7,783 nt of DNA, from positions 1 through 7,783 of the forward strand of contig CAYMST010000226.1 of NCBI GenBank assembly GCA_964393115.1, given 5' to 3'. Source of the DNA: CAYMST01 sp964393115 (GTDB taxonomy: Bacteria > Bacteroidota > Bacteroidia > Cytophagales > Cyclobacteriaceae). Both the position numbers and the translations under genes were made by a program. Each line of letters starts with the position of its first letter. The first letter of the stretch is position 1. Below the pieces are notes generated by a model, which was not told where the DNA came from, did no database searches, and saw only the letters and a list, made by a program, of their open reading frames with translations. Shown here one piece after another: positions 1 through 6,900 of the stretch.

Positions 1-29
1 TATTTGAGTTTTAATAAATGATATTTATC

Positions 30-46
30 AACAAATCTAATTTGTT
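30..46. repeat. Small perfect inverted repeat around the stop codon of the IscA-like gene
   Basis: AACAAAT (30-36) and ATTTGTT (40-46) are perfect complements separated by CTA, which on the minus strand is the TAG stop codon of the IscA-like gene. The RNA could form a 7-bp, A/U-rich hairpin with the stop in its loop. No T-run follows, so it is not a classical terminator; in A/T-rich DNA it may be chance. Confidence 0.35.
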
Positions 47-336
47 AATTTATTGAAAACGAAACCTCTGGTCTCGCTACCTTCATAAAAATCTACTTCC
101 GTACCAATAAGGTACATGGTATCTTTTTTTGCGACTAATACACGAACACCCAGATACTGATAGTCCAAATCGTCTTCTTGCTTTTCATCGAACCCTATCA
201 AATATCCCATCGTACCACAGCCACCTCCTTTTATCCCGACCCGAAGTGCATATCCCTCGGGTATATTTTTTGTTTCCAACGTATGCTGCACTTCTTCTGC
301 AGCCCTTTTAGTCAGTGAAACCGGTTTTACTTCCAT
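37..336 (-). CDS. IscA/HesB-family (A-type carrier-like) iron-sulfur protein without the C-terminal Cys-x-Cys
   Basis: This encodes a 99-residue cytosolic protein of the HesB/IscA fold, a family that binds iron or Fe-S clusters and passes them to client proteins. The family core is visible: the N-terminal helix (LTKRAAEEV), then LRVGIKGGGCGTMGYLIGFDE with the first conserved cysteine at residue 40, then VDFYEGSETRGFVF, matching the VDF...GF.F strand of IscA. The classical tail with the CGCG motif is absent; the protein stops at NKLTN. Past the stop the frame reads only Ile-Cys and stops again, so this is not a simple nonsense truncation of a longer tail. The ATG at 336 is chosen because MEVKPVSLT matches the usual family start; the frame stays open to 396, but that extension (MILLATVRLLGYYC...) looks non-homologous. 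It is divergent from the gene at 471. The best promoter candidate (TACGTTTA, 370-377, minus) is weak. The family call is firm; true Fe-S carrier function is uncertain. Confidence 0.88.
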   Translation of the reverse strand: MEVKPVSLTKRAAEEVQHTLETKNIPEGYALRVGIKGGGCGTMGYLIGFDEKQEDDLDYQYLGVRVLVAKKDTMYLIGTEVDFYEGSETRGFVFNKLTN

Positions 337-416
337 AATATTGCACAAATCTGTACAGTAATAGCCTAATAAACGTACCGTTGCTAGCAATATCACGAAT
401 TATTCGATGAATGTTT

Positions 417-451
417 TTGTTTACTGTATTGCTTCGCAATGGTTAGATTTG
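417..451 (+). promoter_or_regulatory. Candidate Bacteroidota-type promoter for the gene at 471
   Basis: TAGATTTG at 444-451 matches the TAnnTTTG -7 element exactly. The nearest TTG in a -33 position is at 417-419 inside a T-run, with a 24-nt spacer, slightly longer than usual. Transcription would start near 456, giving a leader of about 15 nt that is A/T-rich just before the ATG. A small inverted repeat (ATTGC-ttc-GCAAT, 428-440) lies in the spacer and might be incidental. Confidence 0.4.
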
Positions 452-470
452 GACAAACTTTTAAAAAATA

Positions 471-992
471 ATGGATCCTATTTTTGAGCTCCTCAAGCTT
501 TTGCTGCCTGCAGCTATTGTGCTTTACGCAATGTTTCTTTCGATAAAAGCGTTTCTAAATAAAGAAACAGATAAAATGGCACTCTCTATCAAGCAGAAAA
601 GTAGCGAAACAGTGCTACCCATTAGATTGCAAGCTTACGAGAGAATCTGCCTACTATTAGAGCGGATATCACCCCATAACCTTGTCTTAAGGTTAAATAA
701 CGGGGAATTGACCGGTAAGGCATTTCAACAAGTACTAGTCGGTGAAATCAGAGAAGAATTCAATCATAATCTGTCACAACAACTGTACATGAGTGATAAG
801 TCTTGGGAGATGGTACGAAGTGCGGTCGAGCAGTTAAGTGCATTGATTAACGACGCTGGATCTGAAATAGATGATCAAGCGAGTAGTTTGGACTTGGCCA
901 AAATAATTTTTCAAAAAACAATGAACTGGGAGACGGATCCTATCCAATTAGCACTTTCTACCGTTAAAGAAGAGATAAGGGAAATATTTTAG
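471..992 (+). CDS. Conserved one-helix membrane protein, probably DUF7935 family
   Basis: This is a 173-residue protein of unknown function. Residues about 7-28 (LLKLLLPAAIVLYAMFLSIKAF) form one hydrophobic segment, so it is probably anchored in the inner membrane with a mostly helical, charged soluble domain behind. Two blocks look conserved: LPIRLQAYERICLLLERISP (49-68) and EFNHNLSQQLYMSDKSWEMV (96-115). They match my memory of a small family widespread in Bacteroidota and listed as DUF7935; this is recall, not a search. The ATG at 471 follows an A/T-rich leader and a candidate promoter. A DUF1232 membrane-protein gene follows 63 nt downstream on the same strand without an obvious promoter or strong terminator between, so co-transcription is likely. 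No enzyme motif or metal-binding cluster is visible, and I assign no function. Confidence 0.8.
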   Translation: MDPIFELLKLLLPAAIVLYAMFLSIKAFLNKETDKMALSIKQKSSETVLPIRLQAYERICLLLERISPHNLVLRLNNGELTGKAFQQVLVGEIREEFNHNLSQQLYMSDKSWEMVRSAVEQLSALINDAGSEIDDQASSLDLAKIIFQKTMNWETDPIQLALSTVKEEIREIF

Positions 993-1055
993 GGGTACCT
1001 TAAGGGACTAAACCCTATCATTTTTAAACCAATTGGAACATTAATATAAGAGATT

Positions 1056-1481
1056 ATGAAATGGAAAAGCGTAATCGACAAGTTTGATTCATTCAAAGGA
1101 CAAGCGCAGACACTTCTGAAGAATGCTGATCAGACCAAATTAAAATTGTCAGAGGTAAAACAAAAGATGGAAAGTGCTTCCCACAAACATCCTAAAGTGC
1201 AAAGCTTTCTGGATCAAATGGAGACACTTATGCAAATGGTGAAGTCCTATATCACTGGAGAGTATAGAATCATACCGTGGAAAACTTTGGTGTTTGTCGT
1301 GGCAGGTATGCTGTATTTCTTAAACCCAGCAGATGTTGTTCCTGACTTTATCCCAACACTCGGACTAATTGATGACATTACGCTCATGGTTTGGATATAC
1401 CGACAGGCCATTTCCGAAATTGAAAAATATAAAGCTTGGCGCGAGACCAGAATAATCAACATTCAAGAGTTACCTGGCTAA
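1056..1481 (+). CDS. YkvA-like DUF1232 membrane protein
   Basis: This is a 141-residue protein with a C-terminal DUF1232 domain, the family that includes Bacillus YkvA. Residues 1-65 are charged and predicted helical, possibly a coiled coil (LKLSEVKQKMESA, FLDQMETLMQMVKS). The DUF1232 core lies at about 73-115: a hydrophobic helix (TLVFVVAGMLYFLNPADVV), the signature PDFIPTLGLIDD at 96-107, then TLMVWIYR. The family is membrane-associated and its biochemical role is unknown. No TAnnTTTG element is visible in the 63-nt gap upstream, so it is probably transcribed with the gene at 471. The ATG at 1056 follows a purine-rich stretch (ataagagatt). The 3' end overlaps the convergent methyltransferase gene by 12 bp, so no terminator fits between them. 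Confidence 0.88.
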   Translation: MKWKSVIDKFDSFKGQAQTLLKNADQTKLKLSEVKQKMESASHKHPKVQSFLDQMETLMQMVKSYITGEYRIIPWKTLVFVVAGMLYFLNPADVVPDFIPTLGLIDDITLMVWIYRQAISEIEKYKAWRETRIINIQELPG

Positions 1482-2840
1482 GTCGGTAATGGTAAACCTA
1501 TCGTTTTCGGAAAAATCCATTCGAATACGCCATTCTTTAGGATAGTTGTTGTTCATCCGGTTGGGCAAAACGTTTCCCATACCATACCCTACTCCCTTAA
1601 AACCAAATAGCTGCCATCCCTTCTCAACTTCGGGAGAAATCGTTTGTTTGCTCAAAAATCTTAGACTGTCCTCATAAGTCAGGTTAACCACTTTCCTTTC
1701 AGCAAGTATTGAAAATGGTAGGTTTGGAGAAGGCACGAATTTCTTTTTCCGCATAAAATCACCCAGATGAGCACCTGACTCCATAATGCGTACTTTTTTA
1801 CTTAAGGAAGTTTCCATTCTGATCGTCAGCTCATTCTTGACTTTTAGCAGATCATTATGACTAGTCAGCAAGTAATCTTCTGGTACATTAAACCACTCGT
1901 CAAATCGCTCTTTGACGAGTTCAGGATTTTTCCATTTTGGTTCTCTAGACACCTCATCCGTTGTCTTTCGGAGAACAGAAGCGAAAAAACCCTCACCAGA
2001 AGTGCGATTTGGAAGGAACTTATACCCTTTTTGCGCGAAGGTCTCAGTTTCATAAACATTCCATTCCGTCGGTAGGTCCAAATCCATCGACTCAAACGAA
2101 AACTCCTCACACAACCAGTTTACATTCTCCTCATTCTCTTGATCATTAAAGGTACAAGTGCTGTAGATCAAGATTCCTCCTTCTTTCAAGCAAGGCCATA
2201 TATCTTCTAAAATTCTTCGTTGCCGAAGAACACACAATTCCACATGATCGGTTGACCATTCCCGAATGGCGTTTTTATCCTTACGAAATAATCCTTCGCC
2301 GGAGCAAGGGGCGTCCACTACTATTACATCAAAGGCACCTCGAACACTGGAGAATTTTGAAGGGTCTGAACTGGTAATCATGACATTTGGGTATCCCCAT
2401 TTTATCAAGTTCTCTCTAAGTGGATTAACCCGCGAAGCAATCACTTCATTAGAGACGAGTAGATCTTCTGGTCCCATCATAGAGACCAGGTGGGAAGACT
2501 TTCCTCCTGGAGAAGCGCATAAATCCAAAACGCGAATGGGTCCATCAAGCTCAGAGATTATATTTTTCCAGATATACTCGAGGAACATAGAGCTCGCATC
2601 TTGTACATAATATCCCCCTCCATGAAAAATAGGATCCAACGTAAAAACAGGCCTTTTGTCAAGCCAGTACCCATATTCAGTCCATGGAACTGGATTTGGT
2701 ATAGCCAAGCCCCCTAACTTCTGCGGATGGAGCCGTATGGAGGTTTTTGCTTTTCCCGAAATCGCCTCTGTTATCTCTTTGGCTTCATGCTCGCCAAAAA
2801 CCCTTTTCGTTTGGACAATAAAATCTTCTGAAAGCTGCAC
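1470..2840 (-). CDS. NOL1/NOP2/Sun family RNA cytosine-C5 methyltransferase (RsmF-like)
   Basis: This encodes a 456-residue SAM-dependent enzyme that makes 5-methylcytosine in RNA, most likely rRNA. Numbered from the GTG at 2840, motif I is VLDLCASPGGKSSHL (104-118), which binds SAM. Motif IV is DAPCSGEG (176-183) with Cys179, and motif VI is STCT (227-230) with Cys229; the family uses these two cysteines for nucleophilic attack and product release. The C-terminus (YGMGNVLPNRMNNNYP and following) resembles the PUA-like RNA-binding tail of RsmF-type enzymes. Start choice: the longest frame begins at a GTG at 2891, but a promoter-like -7 element lies inside that extension, and residues 1-17 (MVFTKLVFGLLLRKTYV) do not look like the family. 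The GTG at 2840 (QLSEDFIVQ follows) fits better; no ATG is available. Substrate site (RsmF C1407-like or another) cannot be read from sequence. It converges with the DUF1232 gene. Confidence 0.93.
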   Translation of the reverse strand: MQLSEDFIVQTKRVFGEHEAKEITEAISGKAKTSIRLHPQKLGGLAIPNPVPWTEYGYWLDKRPVFTLDPIFHGGGYYVQDASSMFLEYIWKNIISELDGPIRVLDLCASPGGKSSHLVSMMGPEDLLVSNEVIASRVNPLRENLIKWGYPNVMITSSDPSKFSSVRGAFDVIVVDAPCSGEGLFRKDKNAIREWSTDHVELCVLRQRRILEDIWPCLKEGGILIYSTCTFNDQENEENVNWLCEEFSFESMDLDLPTEWNVYETETFAQKGYKFLPNRTSGEGFFASVLRKTTDEVSREPKWKNPELVKERFDEWFNVPEDYLLTSHNDLLKVKNELTIRMETSLSKKVRIMESGAHLGDFMRKKKFVPSPNLPFSILAERKVVNLTYEDSLRFLSKQTISPEVEKGWQLFGFKGVGYGMGNVLPNRMNNNYPKEWRIRMDFSENDRFTITDLAR

Positions 2841-2855
2841 TACATATGTTTTTCG

Positions 2856-2885
2856 CAAAAGTAGACCAAATACGAGTTTGGTGAA
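2856..2885 (-). promoter_or_regulatory. Candidate promoter for the methyltransferase gene
   Basis: On the minus strand TACTTTTG (complement of 2856-2863) matches TAnnTTTG exactly. Nineteen nt upstream is TTC (complement of 2883-2885), one mismatch from the TTG -33 element. Initiation would fall near 2851, about 11 nt before the GTG at 2840 and well inside the longer GTG-2891 frame, so it favours the shorter protein. Confidence 0.5.
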
Positions 2886-2910
2886 TACCACAGGGAACAG
2901 TATAATTTTC

Positions 2911-2940
2911 TTGCCTATGAATTTTATGCCTCTACATTTG
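2911..2940 (+). promoter_or_regulatory. Strong candidate promoter for the alpha/beta hydrolase gene, implying a leaderless mRNA
   Basis: TTG at 2911-2913, a 19-nt spacer, and TACATTTG at 2933-2940 form a near-ideal Bacteroidota promoter. The -7 element ends only 4 nt before the ATG at 2945, so initiation (normally about 4-6 nt past the element) would fall on or beside the start codon. An in-frame stop at 2918-2920 and the lack of another in-frame ATG between rule out an upstream ATG start. Confidence 0.6.
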
Positions 2941-2944
2941 CCTT

Positions 2945-3700
2945 ATGCACCACCTCCATTATGAGAAGTTTGGAACCGGTCCAAAAACATTGATAGCCTT
3001 TCACGGGTTCGGTCAGGATGCTAACATTTTCAAAGCGTATACTCCACAGCTCAATGCGTATACCGTCTATTCATTTGACTTATTTTTTCACGGGCAGAGC
3101 ATCTGGAATGCTAAGCATCGACTCACACACCACCTATGGGCAGCACTTTTTAAAGAGTTTCTAAAATACCAGAACATCGCTGGTTTTGATGTCATCGCCT
3201 ATAGCTTGGGCGGAAGATTTGCTCTCTCACTATTCAGGGCATACCCGAATCAGATAAGTAGCCTAACACTGATAGCTCCTGACGGCTTACGTCCTCACTT
3301 TTGGTATCGGATGGCAACAGCAACACGTCTAAACAGGCTTTTTTTCGCTTTTTTAATGCGAAATCGTTTCACATTCATTGGTTTAGCAAAGACACTCAAC
3401 AGACTTGGGTTACTCTCAACACGCCTACTCAAGTTCACTGAACACTCACTACTACCGGAAGACGCTGGAATGCGAGTCTTCAAGAGCTGGACCATATTTT
3501 CTGGTTTAAGTATGAAAAGAGGTATGATAGAACAGCTACTTAATCAGAATAAAGTAAGTGTTATTTTAGGGAATGAAGATGTGGTTATCGCCCCCAAACG
3601 GCTATCTGTAATACAAAAAGCCTGTCCAAAAGCTAACTGGGAGATCATCAATGCTAAACACCACCAAGTGCTGAAAAGGTACTTAACACAAAAAGAATAA
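2945..3700 (+). CDS. Alpha/beta hydrolase-fold protein
   Basis: This is a 251-residue alpha/beta hydrolase, probably cytoplasmic as no signal peptide is visible. The oxyanion-hole motif HGFG is at 20-23. The nucleophile elbow is A-Y-Ser87-L-G-G (85-90), with alanine at the first glycine of GxSxG, a tolerated variant. The acid is probably Asp212 in GNEDVVIAP, and the histidine His240 in AKHHQVL. The lid, about residues 115-195, is unusually basic and aromatic (FWYRMATATRLNRLFFAFLMRNRF), which could suit a lipophilic substrate or membrane contact; that is inference. Substrate cannot be named: esterase, lipase-like and C-C hydrolase roles are all possible. The start is fixed by an upstream in-frame stop and by the family-like beginning YEKFGTGPKTLIAFHGFGQ. 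It is divergent from the methyltransferase with 104 nt between start codons, each side having its own promoter candidate. Confidence 0.9.
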   Translation: MHHLHYEKFGTGPKTLIAFHGFGQDANIFKAYTPQLNAYTVYSFDLFFHGQSIWNAKHRLTHHLWAALFKEFLKYQNIAGFDVIAYSLGGRFALSLFRAYPNQISSLTLIAPDGLRPHFWYRMATATRLNRLFFAFLMRNRFTFIGLAKTLNRLGLLSTRLLKFTEHSLLPEDAGMRVFKSWTIFSGLSMKRGMIEQLLNQNKVSVILGNEDVVIAPKRLSVIQKACPKANWEIINAKHHQVLKRYLTQKE

Positions 3701-3881
3701 ATTTGGCTTGCCGATTTCGGTAGTCAGTAGATTACTCACTCGAAAACCAAACACTCTAAATAACAACAGGTTACATATTAATCTTTTACTATTATTTTAA
3801 CTCGTTAGGTGCTATTTGAAAACTGAATCATTGGAGCACAAACATTTGATAAAATAACTTAACTATCAGACCAAAAGAGAA

Positions 3882-3914
3882 TTGGTGTGATTATGAATTT
3901 ATGAGGTAATTTTG
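3882..3914 (+). promoter_or_regulatory. Candidate promoter for purL
   Basis: TTG at 3882-3884, a 22-nt spacer, and TAATTTTG at 3907-3914 fit the Bacteroidota consensus. Initiation near 3919 gives a leader of about 28 nt before the purL ATG, with a short upstream ORF inside it. The bases after the -7 element (CGCCTC) closely match those at the tRNA-Gln promoter. I see no riboswitch-like structure in the rest of the gap from 3701. Confidence 0.6.
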
Positions 3915-3929
3915 CGCCTCTAAATTTTC

Positions 3930-3950
3930 ATGCAAAACCACGCTTCATGA
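3930..3950 (+). CDS. Possible six-codon upstream ORF in the purL leader
   Basis: ATG at 3930 opens a short frame reading Met-Gln-Asn-His-Ala-Ser and stops at TGA 3948-3950. The stop overlaps the purL start codon as ATGA, a geometry often linked to translational coupling. The frame lies downstream of the predicted purL transcription start, so it would be in the mRNA. It has no clear ribosome-binding site, and such a short frame can arise by chance; I report it as a possible regulatory feature, not as a protein of known function. Confidence 0.25.
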   Translation: MQNHAS

Positions 3951-6900
3951 TTACTTTCTTTCAGTCAGATCTCTGTTTCTACGCTGTTCAGTCTGATAAA
4001 CCACTTTCTTCGATGGATACGGAGAAGCTCAATTGGCTTTTTGGAGGAGCACAAAAGCTCGACTCTTCTGACAAGTCGGGAGTTTATATTGGACCTAGAA
4101 AAGAAATGATAACGCCATGGAGCACAAATGCTGTGGAAATAACAGCAAACATGGGAATAGAAGGCATTTCTAGAATCGAACAGTTTTTCGAAGCCAACCA
4201 ATCGACTGAGTTCGATCCGATGCTCAAAAGAAAGTATTCAGGTTTAGAAGAAGACATTTTCGCTATTGACGTTCAGCCAGAACCGATAAAGTATATTGAA
4301 GATATCGCTGAGTATAATCAGCAAGAGGGATTGGCACTAAGCGCCGAAGAAATTGACTACCTATCCGACGTTAGTGAGCAGCTCGGTAGAAAGTTAACCG
4401 ATAGCGAGGTATTCGGCTTTTCGCAAGTTAACTCCGAGCATTGCCGACATAAAATATTCAATGGCACCTTTATCATCGATGGGCAAGAAAAAGAAAAGAC
4501 GCTCTTTAAGATGATCAAAGAAACCTCACAAGAGCATCCCAACAAAATTGTATCGGCATACAAAGACAACGTTGCTTTTATTGAAGGTCCAACGGTACAA
4601 CAGTTCTCCCCTAAGGATCACTCAAAACCAGATTATTTCGAAGTAAAGGACTTTGAATCCGTGATATCCTTAAAAGCGGAAACGCATAACTTCCCTACTA
4701 CTGTAGAGCCATTTAATGGTGCGGCTACAGGTTCGGGTGGTGAAATCAGAGACCGTATGGCTGGTGGTCAAGGAAGCTTCCCGATGGCGGGAACCGCTGT
4801 GTATATGACATCCTATCCTAGAACGAGTAGTTCAAGAAAATGGGAAAATGGAATGGAAGAACGTGATTGGTTATACCAAACGCCTTTGGAGATTTTAATT
4901 AAAGCTTCAAATGGCGCAAGTGATTATGGTAATAAATTTGGTCAACCGCTTATCTGCGGAAGCGTGCTCACTTTCGAACACCAAGAAGGCGATAAGAAAT
5001 ATGGCTTCGACAAAGTCATCATGATGGCCGGCGGTATCGGAAGCGGTAAAAAAGCGCATAGCAAGAAGCAGGCCGTTCAAAAAGGAGATAAAGTCGTCAT
5101 ATTAGGTGGTGACAACTACCGCATCGGTATGGGGGGTGGTGCCGACTCGTCGGTGGATACTGGTGAGTTTGAGAATGCCATGGAACTCAACGCGGTCCAG
5201 CGATCAAACCCAGAAATGCAGAAAAGGGTGGCCAACGCCATTCGTGCCTTATCCGAAATGGATGAAAACCTTATCGTCTCAAATCATGACCACGGCGCTG
5301 GCGGTCATTTGAACTGCCTTTCGGAATTGTTAGAAGAGACGGGCGGTGTAATCAAAGTAGATCAACTTCCACTCGGAGACCCCACGCTTTCGGAAAAAGA
5401 AATCATTGGTAACGAGTCTCAGGAAAGAATGGGATTAGTGATTAAAGAAAAAGATCTTGACTTAGCAAAGTCTATTTCTGAAAGAGAGCGTGCTCCATTC
5501 TTTGAAGTTGGTGAAGCAACGGGAGATCAAAAATTTGTTTTCGAAGGGAAAAATGGGAAAAACCCTATTGATTGGGGGCTCTCTCATATGTTTGGTTCTT
5601 CACCTAAGACCATTCTGAACGATAAAACTTCATCAGCTAGTTTTGAAGGTTTCGCTTACGATACTACTCAGGTTGAGTCCTACCTAGATCAAGTACTGCA
5701 GCTCGAAGCAGTTGCTTGTAAGGACTGGCTAACCAATAAAGTAGATAGATGTGTAACCGGTAAAGTAGCGAAGCAGCAAACCACTGGCACTATACAACTT
5801 CCGCTGAATAACGTCTCTGTCATGGCTATTGACTTCAAAAGTCAAAAAGGAATAGCTACTTCACTAGGTAGCAACCCCGTTGCAGCACTTATTGATGAAG
5901 CCGCTGGCTCTCGCTTGGCCATTGCGGAGTCCCTGACTAACCTCATATGGGCACCATTGACGTATGGTTTAGAAGGTGTGTCTCTGAGTGCCAACTGGAT
6001 GTGGCCAGCAAAAAATGATGGGGAAAATGCTCGGCTTTATAACGCTGTAGAAGCCGCAGGTAAATTCGCCATTGACTTAGGTGTTAATATTCCAACGGGA
6101 AAGGATTCTTTGTCCATGACCCAGAAGTACAAAGATGGGGAAAAAGTATATGCCCCTGGTACTGTTATCATCTCAGCAGTAGGAGAGGTAAGCGATATCA
6201 ACAAAATCGTTGAGCCAAATGTGCGATACGTAGAAGGCAGCAAATTGATCTACATTGACCTTTCACTAAGCCCTAAGCAGCTTGGTGGGTCCGCTTTAGC
6301 GCAAGTGGTTAACAAACTGGGTAATCATACGGCCGACATAGCTGATCCCATGTATTTTGTGAAAGCATTTGAATCCATACAAAAACTTGTTGCAGAGGGC
6401 CTATTGCTTGCCGGTCATGATATCTCTTCTGGTGGGTTAATAACTACCTTGTTAGAGATGAATTTCCCTAATGAAAAAGGAGGAATGAAAATTGATCTCT
6501 CGGCATTGGTTGAAAAAGACTTTCTAAAGGCGCTATTCAGTGAAAACTGTGGTGCTGTTGTTCAATGCAAAAACTTCGAAGATGTAGCTGATGAGTTATC
6601 TTCTAACGGCATTCGATGGTACCCAATAGGCGAGATCACCAACACTAGATTTTTAGAGATAAGAAACGAAAGCAATTTGATCACGCTGGACATTGACCAA
6701 AAAAGAGACCTTTGGTATCAATCTTCTTATCAACTAGATCAGCACCAGTCTACGCCTATAAAAGCCAAAGAGCGCTTCGATAATTATAAAAAACAACCTG
6801 TTCGTTATGCCTTTCCAAAGTCCTTTAAAGGCCAGCTAGCAGACTATTCTATCGATCTCAATCGAACAGAGGCCACAGGAATAAAGGCAGCTATCATCCG

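Noticed and set aside
381..390. Palindrome TTGCTAGCAA in the divergent region as an operator
   Set aside because: Symmetry does not extend beyond 10 bp, there is no second copy, and no regulator is encoded nearby.
337..396. N-terminal extension of the IscA-like protein by 20 residues from an upstream start
   Set aside because: The extension (MILLATVRLLGYYC...) does not resemble the family, whose homology begins at MEVKPVSLT; the ATG at 336 gives a normal-looking start.
1003..1016. AGGG-loop-CCCT hairpin followed by T-rich sequence between the DUF7935-like and DUF1232 genes as a terminator
   Set aside because: The stem is only 4 bp and competes with another weak pairing (GGGT 993-996 with ACCC 1012-1015), and the T-run is short and offset. 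It is too weak to claim a terminator.
3696..3707. Repeat AATAAATTTGGC at 3696-3707 and again at 7641-7652
   Set aside because: A 12-base A/T-rich match; one copy covers the hydrolase stop codon and the other includes the -33 element of the tRNA promoter. No -7 element follows the first copy, so chance is the simplest explanation.
3709..3722. Hairpin TGCCG-ATTT-CGGTA after the hydrolase gene as a terminator
   Set aside because: The stem is 5 bp including a G-T pair, and no T-run follows.
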